From contig CAIYID010000087.1 of the NCBI GenBank assembly GCA_903926205.1, forward strand, positions 1 through 64,000: DNA of 64,000 bases, read 5' to 3'. The position numbers were made by a program, and so were the translations under genes. Every line of letters starts with the position of its first letter. Position 1 is the stretch's first letter. The notes under the pieces were generated by a model. It did no database searches, had not been told where the DNA came from, and saw only the letters and a list, made by a program, of their open reading frames with translations. This document shows, piece by piece, positions 7,356-17,400 of this stretch. The stretch comes from an uncultured Bdellovibrionales bacterium. GTDB taxonomy: Bacteria > Bdellovibrionota > Bdellovibrionia > Bdellovibrionales > Bdellovibrionaceae.

Positions 7356-8747
7356 GTGTCAGAATCATCAAATAAAACCTATAAAAATCAATCACCTAGA
7401 AATGAACAAAACGATGAGCAAAACTCAGATAAGGTGACTGTGTATGCCTTGATGATGGCCTTTGGGACCATGACGAGTCGGGTGCTGGGTTTGGTTCGCG
7501 ATCAGCTTTTTGCCTCCATGTTTTCTCCGACGGTCAGAGATGCTTGGACGGCGGCCTTTCGTTTGCCAAATATGTTTCGCCGACTTTTAGGTGAAGGTTC
7601 CATGTCAGTGAGTTTTATTCCGATTTTTGTGCAAGCCAGGCAAGATGATCCGACAGACGTTCGAGCTCGGAATTTAGTGAATAGCTTTTACACCTTATTG
7701 TTGTTGGTCTTGGCGACCCTCACTGCGGTGGGAACTTTGTGGCCTGAGTTTTTTCTGAACTTGATGTTGGATCCAAGTTATTCCAACATTCCAGGAAAAT
7801 TTGATCTCACTGTGCGCATGGCGCGCATCATGTTTGTGTTTATTTTCTTCATGAGCACCTATGCCTACTTTATGGGAATCATGAATGCTCTTGGTAGGTA
7901 CGGATTGCCCGCAATGGCGCCCACTTTTTTTAATGTGGCCATGATTATTTCTAACTTTGTCCCCCAAAAATTTTTAGATTCTCCCGGAGATGCTATCTCC
8001 TGGGGAGTAGTGGCGGGCGGAGCTTTACAAACCGTGATTCTCATTCCCACACTGTGGAAAATGGGCTATCTGCCACGTTTGCAGTGGGATTTTAGCTCTG
8101 ATGTTTTACGGATTTTACGGAATATGGTTCCTGGAATGTTGGGGCTCGGTCTTTTGCAAATCACCACCATTGTAAATATGAGATTTGCAAGTTCCTTGGG
8201 TGAAGGGCCGATCACTTATATTTATCTCGCAGATCGTTTGTTGGAATTACCGCTTTCATTGGTGAGTGTGAGTCTTGGAACGGCTTTACTTCCGACACTC
8301 GCAGGAATGTGGGCGCGAGGGCAAAAACAAAAAATGTCTGAGACCGCTAATTACTATTTACGATTAAACCTGTATGTGGCGGTGCCAGCGGCAGTGGGGC
8401 TTTATGTTCTTGCGCAGCCGATTGTTGAAGTGCTTTTTCTGAGGGGAAAATTTATTGCTGGCGACGCTGCTATGACGGCTTTAGTGATTCGTGTTTATTC
8501 ATTTATCTTGATATCAACAAGCTGCGTGCGTGTGCTCATTCCTTCTTTTTATGCCATTAAAAATACTTGGTTGCCGGCGATGGCCTCAGGAATATGCTTG
8601 GTGGTGCATGTGGTTTTGGCGCCTATTTTAATGAGGCACTATGGACTTGGTGGCTTAGTCAGTTCTTCTTTTGTGACCGGTACCTTGAATTTAACGATTT
8701 TGCTGATTTCGTACCGTTTCCTCATTGGACCTTTTCAAATGTTATAG
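7356..8747 (+). CDS. murJ: Lipid II flippase MurJ, ends at an in-frame amber codon
   Basis: MurJ flips the peptidoglycan precursor lipid II across the inner membrane and is normally essential. This frame gives 463 residues: a polar 30-residue N-terminus, the family start GTMTSRVLGLVRD, an AFRLPNMFRRLLGEGSMS signature near residues 65-85, and about twelve membrane helices. The family is usually 500-550 residues with 14 helices. The TAG at 8745-8747 stops it after helix 12, while the same frame continues without frameshift through two further helices to 8996. The GTG start at 7356 lacks a strong Shine-Dalgarno. Readthrough, a genuine truncation, or a sequence error are all possible. Confidence 0.85.
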   Translation: MSESSNKTYKNQSPRNEQNDEQNSDKVTVYALMMAFGTMTSRVLGLVRDQLFASMFSPTVRDAWTAAFRLPNMFRRLLGEGSMSVSFIPIFVQARQDDPTDVRARNLVNSFYTLLLLVLATLTAVGTLWPEFFLNLMLDPSYSNIPGKFDLTVRMARIMFVFIFFMSTYAYFMGIMNALGRYGLPAMAPTFFNVAMIISNFVPQKFLDSPGDAISWGVVAGGALQTVILIPTLWKMGYLPRLQWDFSSDVLRILRNMVPGMLGLGLLQITTIVNMRFASSLGEGPITYIYLADRLLELPLSLVSVSLGTALLPTLAGMWARGQKQKMSETANYYLRLNLYVAVPAAVGLYVLAQPIVEVLFLRGKFIAGDAAMTALVIRVYSFILISTSCVRVLIPSFYAIKNTWLPAMASGICLVVHVVLAPILMRHYGLGGLVSSSFVTGTLNLTILLISYRFLIGPFQML

Positions 8748-8996
8748 ATTTTAAAATCACTCGTTCGTTTTGTGATAGCAGGCGCGGCTCTTTTTGCGGT
8801 TTTGCAAATTTATCCAAACTTGTTGCAAGCACTTGGTGAACCACGATTCTTGACGAAACTCATCACCTTGATGAGTTGTGTGTTCGCCGGAGCAGGAGTG
8901 TATTTTGCTTCGAGCTATGTCTTAAAAATCGAAGAATTTCAAATCACAGCGGGCATGATTTTAGGTAAAATCAAACGGAAATTGAAAATTAAGTAA
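8748..8996 (+). pseudogene. C-terminal segment of MurJ after the amber codon
   Basis: Directly after the TAG at 8745-8747 the murJ frame stays open for 82 codons and encodes two hydrophobic segments (around VIAGAALFAVLQIYPNLL and LITLMSCVFAGAGVYFASS), then a basic tail KIKRKLKIK. These match helices 13 and 14 and the cytoplasmic end expected of MurJ. A GTG at 8772 could start a separate 74-residue protein, but no Shine-Dalgarno is evident there. I read this as the missing end of MurJ, expressed by readthrough, as a second polypeptide, or not at all. Confidence 0.6.
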
Positions 8997-9032
8997 AGGG
9001 ATTTTTGCCTTAGTTTCTTTTTTTGCGGAACA

Positions 9033-9056
9033 GGATATTCCCCATTTCCAATATCC
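9033..9056. terminator. Inverted repeat in the convergent murJ/gliding-operon junction
   Basis: GGATATT (9033-9039) and AATATCC (9050-9056) form a perfect 7-bp stem with a 10-base loop. It lies two bases from the stop codon of the last gene of the minus-strand operon and after murJ. A T-rich run precedes it on the plus strand, but there is no U-tract after it on either strand. It is a plausible shared end, but not a typical intrinsic terminator. Confidence 0.35.
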
Positions 9057-9057
9057 A

Positions 9058-9711
9058 TCACTCTTTGTGATTAGCCATGGCTGTGTATTGATCAAATAGC
9101 TTTTGATGTTTATCGGTCTCTTTTTGCCAACGGCCCACTTCGCCTTCATATCCACGTTTTTTATTCGACCAATCTTTTTCTGTTTTCTTTAAAGTCGCTA
9201 AACGATCACTCACATCTTTTTGTTGTTTTGTTAATTGTTCTTGGCGAGTTTTCCATTGGATTTTTTCTTTACTCACCTGATCCATTTGTTGCTTATATTT
9301 AGCCACATTTTGCTGACGTTTTTGTTGGTTGTCTTTGAGTTGGGTGATGACTTTTTCAAGTTCCTTCACCTTTTGCTCCTCATTCTGAGTTTCTTTTTCT
9401 TCCGATTGAATGAGTCGACTAATTTCTTGCTCTTGTTTTTCTACCGTAGAAAGAGATGTTTGGTTGAGCTTAGCTTGTCCATTGACATCGTTGCGCTGAT
9501 TTTCAATCTGAGTTTTAGTCTTTTGTATTTCACCAAGATTTCCGTCAACAATCTTAAGATTTTTTTGATAACCATTCAGGTTTGACTTGGAATTTTCGGT
9601 GTTGGTTTTTAGTCGATCAAGACCTTCTTGTGCTGTCACTTGTGCCAAGACGGGTTGAGCGAAAATGGTAAAAAGTAAGATTCCAAAGTGAGGGATAATT
9701 GTGTTTTTCAT
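9058..9711 (-). CDS. Exported coiled-coil protein, last gene of the gliding-type operon
   Basis: I do not recognise a family. From the ATG at 9711 the 217-residue product has a signal peptide (MKNTIIPHFG... with a likely cleavage after QPVLA). The mature part is almost all coiled coil, rich in Gln, Lys, Glu and Thr, from about residue 30 to 200. It is probably periplasmic. It follows the 708-residue TPR gene by about 30 bases and is the promoter-distal gene of the minus-strand operon beginning at 20645. A structural spacer or scaffold for the envelope machine is an inference from position. Confidence 0.6.
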   Translation of the reverse strand: MKNTIIPHFGILLFTIFAQPVLAQVTAQEGLDRLKTNTENSKSNLNGYQKNLKIVDGNLGEIQKTKTQIENQRNDVNGQAKLNQTSLSTVEKQEQEISRLIQSEEKETQNEEQKVKELEKVITQLKDNQQKRQQNVAKYKQQMDQVSKEKIQWKTRQEQLTKQQKDVSDRLATLKKTEKDWSNKKRGYEGEVGRWQKETDKHQKLFDQYTAMANHKE

Positions 9712-9742
9712 AAGAGGTCCTTTCAATAAATTCTATAAAAAA

Positions 9743-11869
9743 TTAATTCTGTGTTACTTTATCATCTTTGGGGCAGACATTTTTAAGACTACTTCGGTAG
9801 TGACCCAATTCGTCTTCCCAAACTTCGCCTTTAAAGTCCCATTTCAAAGCTTTGTGATCTTGCACTTTGAGTGCCTCACGGTCTTTGTCATTGATTTCCC
9901 CGCCACCTAACTGAAAGCGCAGATGTTCTCCCGCGCCGGAATAAAGTTCATAGCGTAAGACTTCTGCTTGATCGAGAGACTTAGTTAATGCGGCCAGCAT
10001 TTCTTCAAAATGAAGTTTGAGAGTATGAGCTGCTCGATTTTTGAATTCAATTTTTTCGGCTTCGAGTCTTTGTAGCCCTGTTGTTCGAACTTCTTTAATG
10101 GAGTTCCGAGCTCTTTTTGCAATTTGGTGCTGAGCTTTAAAGTTGACGATGGCGGCTTTTAATTGTTTGATATTTTCATCAATTTTTGTATCTGCTTTTT
10201 TATCAGCTTGTTTTTGCAAGCTGGCGATTTTTGTTTCTGCTTCATTTTGTTTTTGTAAAAGCTGTCGTTCTTGTTGAATCAATTCTAATGAAATATTGTT
10301 ATAACGCGAAATTTGATCTTCCATGGAGTTGATTTGCTTTTGCTCTTCGACAAACTCTGGATGACGAGCGATTTCATAAATGAAATTTCTGTGCAAGCCA
10401 TCGATGATTTTAAGTTGTGGGTTTTTGAAAAATGTCTTAACAGTTTCATAATATGAAAGTTCGGTTTTATTTTTTTCTTTGAATTGCTCTAGCATATCTT
10501 TCATAGGTAGATATCGATTATTCAAAGAAACAACCACCTTCGCCCCGTCGCCGAATTGACAAAGGTTCAAGTATCCAACGGCGCGGGCAACATAGGATTC
10601 AGGAGCAAAAGCATTTTTGAAAAAGTCAGTGTGTAGGGTGTACATATTTCCGGCCGCACCTTCGTAATCTTCGGTCAGGATTTGCGCCCAAGCTTGTTCC
10701 ACCATTGCTTGCATCCAAAGAGGTGTGCTTTTGCTGACAAGAAGGTAAGATTGGAAAGCTTCCTTGTATTGTCCTTTTTGGAATTGTAATCGAGCCAGTG
10801 TTAATGCCGCCACTGATTTTAATTCAGTGTCTGGTGCTGTTTTTTCTAAACTCTGAACGGCTTCGTTCATCAGAACTTCAGCTTCGTTTAATTTGCCGGA
10901 ACGATAAAGAATTAAACCTCGTAAAAATTTTCCAGAACTAAGAAGCGGTGAACCGTCTTTGATTTCCTCTGCTGCCGCCATGGCTTCGGTGAGATTTCCT
11001 TTATTAATGTAGTAACGAGCCCGATTGATCTGAAATTGATCAGCCCCTGATAACTCGAAATTTAATTCATCTATTTTTGCATCAAGAGCTGGAATAATAG
11101 CAAATTCACCTTCTCGGGAGTTTCTCGCTAAACTTTCTAAAGCGCGTTTTTTCCACTCTTTAGAACCTTCTTTAAGAATTTTCAGCATATAAGTTTTGTG
11201 ATCATTTAAAAGTCCCAAAGCTAATGCTGCACGGCCAAAATGATAAAGTCCCTCGAATTTCAGTTCTTTTCCTTCGGTCATTACTTCCGCTAAAAGTCCT
11301 ATCGACAATTGATAGGATTTTTGAAAATCTAATAGAATAATAGCTTGCAATAATTTTTCTTCGGGAGAGGATAATGTGGCGATTTTAATTTCTTTAGTTT
11401 CTGGCTCAATCAAAGCTGGGTCAGCTATTTCTTTTAAAGTTTTAACTTCGGGAGTTTTAAAATTTGGATCAATTTTTACTATGTCTTTAACAACAGCAAA
11501 AGCCGCGAATTGAGGTTTTATAAAATTTTTAATATCGACAATTTTAGGAGAAACTTCGGGATGAAACGGGGCGAGCTGAACAGCTTTCGGAATTTCTTCA
11601 CGGTTCACTTTTAAATTCGTGGCTTCGAGTTGAGGTTCTTCTCCAATATTTAACTTAGGAACTTCCTTTTTTTTAGAACCTTTTGAAACCATATTGTAAC
11701 TGGGAATACCAGATTTTTTAACGGACATTTCTTTTCCCGGAGAACTTCCTGGGGATTTAATATTCAGATCCCCTGCTAGAGCGGGGAGTGTAAAAAGTCC
11801 TGCTGCGATAAGAAGAGCGACACCCAGCGAAGCTGGTTCTTTAATTGTAAGTCTTGGTTGCTTTAACAT
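9743..11869 (-). CDS. Exported TPR protein of the gliding-type cluster (GltE/AglT-like)
   Basis: This 708-residue protein has an N-terminal signal segment (residues about 15-32, ending ALAGD) and a long helical body. Repeated A...L...G....A patterns between about 190 and 450 are typical of tetratricopeptide repeats, for example LTLARLQFQKGQYKEAFQSY. A coiled-coil region follows at about 520-640. It is likely periplasmic or outer-membrane-associated. In Myxococcus the Glt complex contains TPR proteins next to an FHA/TonB-like protein and a beta-barrel; the same neighbours are present here. The specific equivalence to GltE/AglT is an inference from order and architecture, not from a sequence comparison. 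Confidence 0.6.
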   Translation of the reverse strand: MLKQPRLTIKEPASLGVALLIAAGLFTLPALAGDLNIKSPGSSPGKEMSVKKSGIPSYNMVSKGSKKKEVPKLNIGEEPQLEATNLKVNREEIPKAVQLAPFHPEVSPKIVDIKNFIKPQFAAFAVVKDIVKIDPNFKTPEVKTLKEIADPALIEPETKEIKIATLSSPEEKLLQAIILLDFQKSYQLSIGLLAEVMTEGKELKFEGLYHFGRAALALGLLNDHKTYMLKILKEGSKEWKKRALESLARNSREGEFAIIPALDAKIDELNFELSGADQFQINRARYYINKGNLTEAMAAAEEIKDGSPLLSSGKFLRGLILYRSGKLNEAEVLMNEAVQSLEKTAPDTELKSVAALTLARLQFQKGQYKEAFQSYLLVSKSTPLWMQAMVEQAWAQILTEDYEGAAGNMYTLHTDFFKNAFAPESYVARAVGYLNLCQFGDGAKVVVSLNNRYLPMKDMLEQFKEKNKTELSYYETVKTFFKNPQLKIIDGLHRNFIYEIARHPEFVEEQKQINSMEDQISRYNNISLELIQQERQLLQKQNEAETKIASLQKQADKKADTKIDENIKQLKAAIVNFKAQHQIAKRARNSIKEVRTTGLQRLEAEKIEFKNRAAHTLKLHFEEMLAALTKSLDQAEVLRYELYSGAGEHLRFQLGGGEINDKDREALKVQDHKALKWDFKGEVWEDELGHYRSSLKNVCPKDDKVTQN

Positions 11870-11908
11870 AAAATCCTCCGCAAGGGTTTTTTAAACCTCT
11901 AGCGCTGT

Positions 11909-12691
11909 TTAGTGAAAGTAAGTAAATCCTAATAAGAAAGTGGTGTCCTGTTGCGATTGGTTCCCAATATCGCTTGAGGGGTGTCCTGCTGGGTTATAGT
12001 AAACTAAATCTTCAGTGCTGAATTTATTTTTGATATCCAGACGAAAGGCCCAGTTTCTGTGGAAAAAAACATTCGCAGTCACATCGACGTTAAATCCCAC
12101 GACTCCGCGACTAACAGCTCCTGTCGTGATTTGATTTTGATAATTGAGACTTCCTAAGCCTGCCGCAAATTGTAAGTCAAAATACCAAATGGCTTTTTCC
12201 ATCACGCTCATTTTAGCGTACATCGGAACCCACATAAAATTCACCGAAGTGTAGTTTAAAAATTTATTATAGTTCGGTGTTACACCATTTCCAGATTTCA
12301 GTTGATTCACAGTCGGACCATCGGATAGAGCTCCAGTTTCACGAGCCATTTCGACTCCCCAGCGTTCACTGAAATAATATCCTGCTGCAAAATTATTCAT
12401 TTGTCCCATGCTTGCTGTTGAAAAGGAGTCATTGATTAAATTTCCAAAACTGCCACTTAAAAACCAACGATTGGCTTTTGTATAAGTTCGATTTTGAACC
12501 ACCGAGAAATCACTATCCTTTGCCGCCCAATATTTATCTTCGAGTTGTTTGAGGTCTAGTTTATCCGAGTCACCGCCACCAGACTCTTTACTAACTGTAG
12601 CACCAGATTTTGTGTTGCTGGATTTTGCTTCTTCAGCAACGGCCCTCATTCCAAAATAGCAGAGTGCAAAGATGACAAATATTTTACTCAT
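11909..12691 (-). CDS. Outer-membrane beta-barrel protein of the gliding-type cluster
   Basis: The 260-residue product starts with a signal peptide (MSKIFVIFALCYFGMRAVA), then a Ser/Gly-rich linker. From about residue 80 come alternating hydrophobic strands such as WFLSGSFGNLI, NFAAGYYFSERWGVEMARE, AIWYFDLQFAAGLGS and TTFLLGFTYFH. The last residue class and the overall pattern fit a small 8-strand outer-membrane barrel (OmpA/OMP_b-brl type). The start has a GGGGGA ribosome site. It sits between the FHA/TonB-like gene and the TPR gene, as a GltH-like barrel would in a gliding complex. The cargo or adhesin role is unknown. Confidence 0.65.
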   Translation of the reverse strand: MSKIFVIFALCYFGMRAVAEEAKSSNTKSGATVSKESGGGDSDKLDLKQLEDKYWAAKDSDFSVVQNRTYTKANRWFLSGSFGNLINDSFSTASMGQMNNFAAGYYFSERWGVEMARETGALSDGPTVNQLKSGNGVTPNYNKFLNYTSVNFMWVPMYAKMSVMEKAIWYFDLQFAAGLGSLNYQNQITTGAVSRGVVGFNVDVTANVFFHRNWAFRLDIKNKFSTEDLVYYNPAGHPSSDIGNQSQQDTTFLLGFTYFH

Positions 12692-12717
12692 AGAATCCCC
12701 CTAGCAGTTGTTGTTAA

Positions 12718-14169
12718 TCAGTTGGTGCTCTTAAAGAGGAACGGGTAGGTCACGTTGACCTTTGTTCCGCCTTCGGGAGCGGGAAATTTCCAGCGGGCGA
12801 CCTTTTGCAAGATACATCCCTCAACCGTTGCATTTCTTAATGTCGAGTCCCCGATGCGTTGTGTTTCAACTTCACCTTTTGGACCAATTGTAAAGCGCAC
12901 CGCAACTTTTCCGTAGAGATCTCGGCTTGAAGATAACTGACGTTCGTAGCAATAAAGAATTTGTCCAAGTTGGCTGCGAATGACTCCGGCGATAATTTCT
13001 CGATCAAGACCACCCACTATTTCGCTCTCGTCTTCAAGTAATTCTGCACCACCAGTGCCGGTTTTGCCTGTGGTTAAATTGCCCATGCCATTAACACCTT
13101 TTCCACCAGCAATTCCATTGGTAGAAACTTTGATACTGGTGCCTTGGCTTTCGGAGCCCCAATCTTTCCCGCTCTTGTCACTGCTGCCAAGTGCGGCTAA
13201 TGCTCTGCCAGAGGGAGCAGTGCCAGCCTCTATGCCACTGGTTACAATGATATGAGAGGATTTTGCTACAGAGTTAGAAACTTTGCCAAGTAATTGGCTC
13301 AAACGACTAGTTCCGCCCAAAGATCGAATAGCAGAAAAAGCACTATTTTGTTGCTTGCCACCAGCTGCTGCGGACGGTTCTGGTGAAATTTCAACAACTT
13401 TATGAGTCGTACTCACATGTTTTTTCTTCGGAGGCGCTAATTTCATTTGTCGGTATTCCGCCGGAGGCAAAGTGGAAACAGCCACCTCTCCTGCGTTTTG
13501 GGAGTTAGGTGAAAGTAAAAAAAGTGTCGACAAGAACATGGCTCCAATAAGAGTCGCAATCAGTGGAGCTTTTTCTTCTTTAGTTAAGTGCAAATTACCG
13601 TTAAATTTTTTTAATTGCAAATCAGAGGCCAGATAAATAGTACGCTGACTGATCTGTAATAGGCCGACTTCGGCATTGACCCACCCTTGCGAATTTTGGG
13701 CGCGCAATTTATTTCGACCTACATCATAGGAAGAGACGAAATCATGTCCAAGTGGAACCAAGCGAGTTTCTAAAAGCTGAGCTCCCTTTGTGACTGTAAA
13801 AAGTTGGTAAGGGACTTGATTCTCGAGAGTTTTTTCCATTGAAAACTGTTCCAACGAATTCACAATATTTTTGCGATCATCAAATGGTTTGGCAGTTACG
13901 ATAGTGGATCCAATTTTTAATTCGGTGGATTCTGTAAGAGAGATGATGATCGGGTCATTTTGGTTTTCATGATTCAAATTGAGGCTAACAAATTTCCACT
14001 GGCCCTCTTGATATTCAAAATAGCCGTGAATGCCTCGAACGGAAGTGTCAGGAGACCGTAAATCGGCATGTTTGGATGAGCCAAAAGTCAGTGCTCGACC
14101 TTCAGCACGAAGGCGCCAGGTTTTCAGTTGGCCTTGGGGGCCTCGCTGTTCCAGTAGCAGATTTTTCAT
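12718..14169 (-). CDS. FHA-domain, single-TM, TonB-like protein (GltG/PglI/AgmX type)
   Basis: This 483-residue protein joins three modules. Residues about 15-100 are an FHA phosphothreonine-binding domain (LTFGSSKHADLRS, TSVRGIHGYFEY). A membrane helix lies near 205-225 (LIGAMFLSTLFLLSP), and a Pro/Ser/Gly-rich periplasmic linker spans roughly 230-385. The end (EIIAGVIRSQLGQILYCYER through CILQKVARWKFPAP) is the TonB-like C-terminal domain of AgmX/PglI proteins. It would couple a cytoplasmic signal and the inner-membrane motor to the outer membrane. I use the ATG at 14169 because GGAGA lies five bases upstream. This domain order is the strongest evidence that the operon is a Glt-type machine. 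Confidence 0.82.
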   Translation of the reverse strand: MKNLLLEQRGPQGQLKTWRLRAEGRALTFGSSKHADLRSPDTSVRGIHGYFEYQEGQWKFVSLNLNHENQNDPIIISLTESTELKIGSTIVTAKPFDDRKNIVNSLEQFSMEKTLENQVPYQLFTVTKGAQLLETRLVPLGHDFVSSYDVGRNKLRAQNSQGWVNAEVGLLQISQRTIYLASDLQLKKFNGNLHLTKEEKAPLIATLIGAMFLSTLFLLSPNSQNAGEVAVSTLPPAEYRQMKLAPPKKKHVSTTHKVVEISPEPSAAAGGKQQNSAFSAIRSLGGTSRLSQLLGKVSNSVAKSSHIIVTSGIEAGTAPSGRALAALGSSDKSGKDWGSESQGTSIKVSTNGIAGGKGVNGMGNLTTGKTGTGGAELLEDESEIVGGLDREIIAGVIRSQLGQILYCYERQLSSSRDLYGKVAVRFTIGPKGEVETQRIGDSTLRNATVEGCILQKVARWKFPAPEGGTKVNVTYPFLFKSTN

Positions 14170-14216
14170 GATAGTCTCCAACTCGTTGTGTGCAATTATC
14201 TTAATACTTAATCAAC

Positions 14217-14477
14217 TCAGTGAACATAGTTCGCTGAGTTGCGGATTTTCCTGTCCATGTCTTTTTGCAAATCATGCAAAGGCATGAACTTGATTCCGCG
14301 TTTTTGCACAAGGTAAGCTCCATCGGGGTTACGTATTGTTCCTTTGAGGCTAGTTTCATTGAAATTAACCTCTTGGACTTTACGTACCACTTTGTTGGTC
14401 TTTGCCTGCACCTCGGGGCTAAAAAACGAGACGCTGAGACAAACAACAAAGATCCACGAAAACTTTTTAGTTTTCAT
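14217..14477 (-). CDS. Small exported protein of the gliding-type cluster
   Basis: The product is 86 residues from the ATG at 14477, which overlaps the stop of the large TPR gene by 11 bases. It has a clear signal peptide (MKTKKFSWIFVVCLSVSFF, cleavage after VQA) and a short mature part with NFNETSLKGTIRNPDGAYLV and MPLHDLQKDMDRKI. No family is recognised. The tight overlap indicates translational coupling. In Myxococcus a small periplasmic protein (GltF) is encoded in the same kind of cluster; equivalence is only a positional guess. Confidence 0.6.
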   Translation of the reverse strand: MKTKKFSWIFVVCLSVSFFSPEVQAKTNKVVRKVQEVNFNETSLKGTIRNPDGAYLVQKRGIKFMPLHDLQKDMDRKIRNSANYVH

Positions 14478-17400
14478 TAGAACCTCCCATTGTGCCCGAA
14501 TCTCTGTCTTTTGTGCCAACGTGCTGAGTGTTCAAGACAGTTACGGATACTTTGCCATTTAAATAATCAATTTTACGTTTAACCCAATTTTTTAGATCTT
14601 CATCATTTGAATATTGAGAAGCACTTTGATAAGCCGTTTGAGCTTCTTGTTTATCAAATTTAAAAATTTCTTGCAAGCGGGCTAGTTCCAGCCACAACTC
14701 TGGCTGTTGAACTTTTTCTTTGAGATCTTTTTTCAAAATTTGAATAGCTTGGTCTGGCTCACCTTTGATGCTCGTGCATTCTGCAAGAATGGGAATTATT
14801 TTGAATATTTTTTGTTTTTTATTATCTAACTGATTCAAAAGTTCTCCCGCTGTGAGGCAATCGCCTTTGTCATAATCATTAAGTGCTTCAATGACCTGAA
14901 TTTCCTCTGCCACAAATCTTTTGTCGTTAATCTCAACAAACTCATTCAGCGCGACAGTGGGTTGATCATTCTGTAATAGCTCGCGGGCTTTATTAAAGTG
15001 CAGCACCGGATTTGAAGAATCTTTTTTGAGTGCTAAGTCATAAAGCCAAATGGCTTTAGCTGATTCATTATTTCCTGACGCTGCCAACGCCATATAAAAT
15101 AATCCCTGTGGATCTTTCACTGATACTTTAACCATTTGTTCTGCTACTTTTTGTAAATTATGCCAAGATTTTTTTACAGCACAACTATGCGCGAGCTTAA
15201 CCAGAGCAGAGAATTCTTTGGATAAATCGGAAGCATTGATGACGCAAGTCTCTTGTTTAGAACCTTCGTAGCGTTGCCATTTTTCATTTGAACCGACCGT
15301 GAGTGCATCTGGAATATAGATAGAGAATTGAATATTGGAAGAAAGTTTTGCTCTTGGCTTGATAGTTTCAGAGCTTGGAGTACTTAAATATTCATTCTCT
15401 TGTTGGCCATGCACATTTGTTGCTAATGATGATACGCTTGAAATTCTTTTTTGAATTTCATCGAAACGCTCAGTGACTGGCTTTAAAATTTTTGTTAATT
15501 CGACATGAAGAGCTTTAGATTCTTCGGGTTTTAGCTCAGTTTTCAAAGTAGGACTAGAGACAGACGAAATAAAGTTTTGATATATTCGTGACAAACCCAT
15601 CAAGGCTTGCAATTGAGTTTCCGGTTTCTCCGCCAATTTTTCTCCTAAAGAATAGGCTTGCTGAGCTTTATCAAGTTTTTCAGCTTTAAGAGACAGAACC
15701 AGTGAAAGATGCTCTAGATTAGTTTTTAGGCTTTGTGTAACAAGCTCCTGTTCAAGAACACGACCCCGAACCACGTGAGCTCTTGCGCGGGCATCTTTTG
15801 AACCACTGGTGTTATTTATGATGGATTTTGTCGAATTAAAGGCCTCAACCCATTTGCGTTGAGCAATTAAGCTTTCGGATAACTTGACTTGCATAAGTGA
15901 GTGGTAGGGTTCCACACCAGTGTTCAAGATTTTATTTTCTATGCTCTTATATTCAGAAGAGTTTTCTTTTCCTTTAAAGGTGGCCAAAATTTGAGTGTAC
16001 ACCCGGGATTGATTTTCTTTTGAATTGTCCGTTAGCAAACGATTTAATTCTTTTCGAGCCAATTCTTCTTTACCCATCAACGTAAATAAATCCACAGTGG
16101 CTTCAATGTACTGAATTTTTTCTTTGCCTTCACTCATTTGACTCAGAGTTTGGAGTGTGGTCGCGGCCTCGGGCAGAAAGCCATTGTCAGCATAGGTTTT
16201 AGCCGCTTCTTTCAAGGTTTCTTTATTTTTGGCTTCTTTTGGATATTGATGAACATACTGTAAGCTCATATCCGCAGCTTCTACAGAATGTCCGGTGGCA
16301 AAGGCGATGGATAAAGACTGCCATAGAGCATCTTTTGCCAGAGAAGAGTTGCTATGATCAGAGGAAAATTGAGATAATTTTTTTGAGATTTGCCATTTTT
16401 GCTCTTCATTTTTTGCTGTACTAAGATCGGCTTGTACATTTGCAAACTTGGCTTCTTCTAATATTCTTTCTAGCTCCGCAATTCTTGCGGGGTCTTGTTT
16501 TGATTTCAAAAGCTCACTGGCTAGAGAAAAAATCTGCGAATAATCCTTGCGCGAATTTAAAATGTCCATTTCTAAATCTTCGGCTTTACGTTTGAACTCA
16601 AGAGAGGTTTTATCTGTTGTCGTCGTCATAGCGAGCGGCTTCAGCCAAGCTTCGGCCTCATTAAATTTTGTCATTTCATAGTAAGTAAAACCAATTTTAA
16701 ATTTTACTTGTGCCGCATTCATGCCATGAGGATTTTTAGCTAAATATTTTTCTGATAATCGAATAATGTTCTGTTTGTCTTTCCCACTGTCTTTAGCGGC
16801 AGATTTTTCAGCAGAAACCAGTGCTGCATAACTTGAATCATGCAAGATGACAGTGTCCAGGGTACTATTACTTACAAGTTCGTATTGTTCGGAAGCGTGG
16901 GAGTAATCGCCCAGTTGATAAAGCAGTTCAGCGTAAGCAAATCTTGATTTTGCATCAGGCTTTTTGGGATCATCATGTTGCAATCGAATTTCAAAAGCTT
17001 TAACGGTGTAAGCAACAATGTCTTTGTTCTGTTTGTTTTTTTGCCAAATATCCCACCATTTTTTTGTTAACTCCATATTGGTTTTTGGAAAATCAATATC
17101 ACAAGTTTGAGCAACAGATTTTTGATTAATGGCTCTATATTTAGAACTTGGTTCACAGAGACGAGAAACTTCTTCTAAATGTTCGATCACTTTAGTTCGT
17201 GTTTTTGTGGCTTCGTAAGACTCGCAAAGGGCTAATTCTACCGAAATGCGGGCAGGGTGCTCAGAATGATGAGCGATAAATTCTGGTAAAAATATAGCAA
17301 CTTCTTTATCGCGGCTGTGACTTTGATAGAGATGGGTCAAGTTCAACATTACGTCGCCCATTTCTTCTGTGGTGCAAAGTCCAGAAAAGAATGAGTAAGC

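Noticed and set aside
8745-8747. Pyrrolysine or selenocysteine recoding of the murJ stop
   Set aside because: TAG is not the selenocysteine codon, and no pyl genes or recoding structure are visible; readthrough or error is simpler.
9235-9585. Hydrophobic 116-residue plus-strand frame
   Set aside because: It is the antisense of a Lys/Glu-rich coiled coil, which always yields Phe/Leu-rich shadows.
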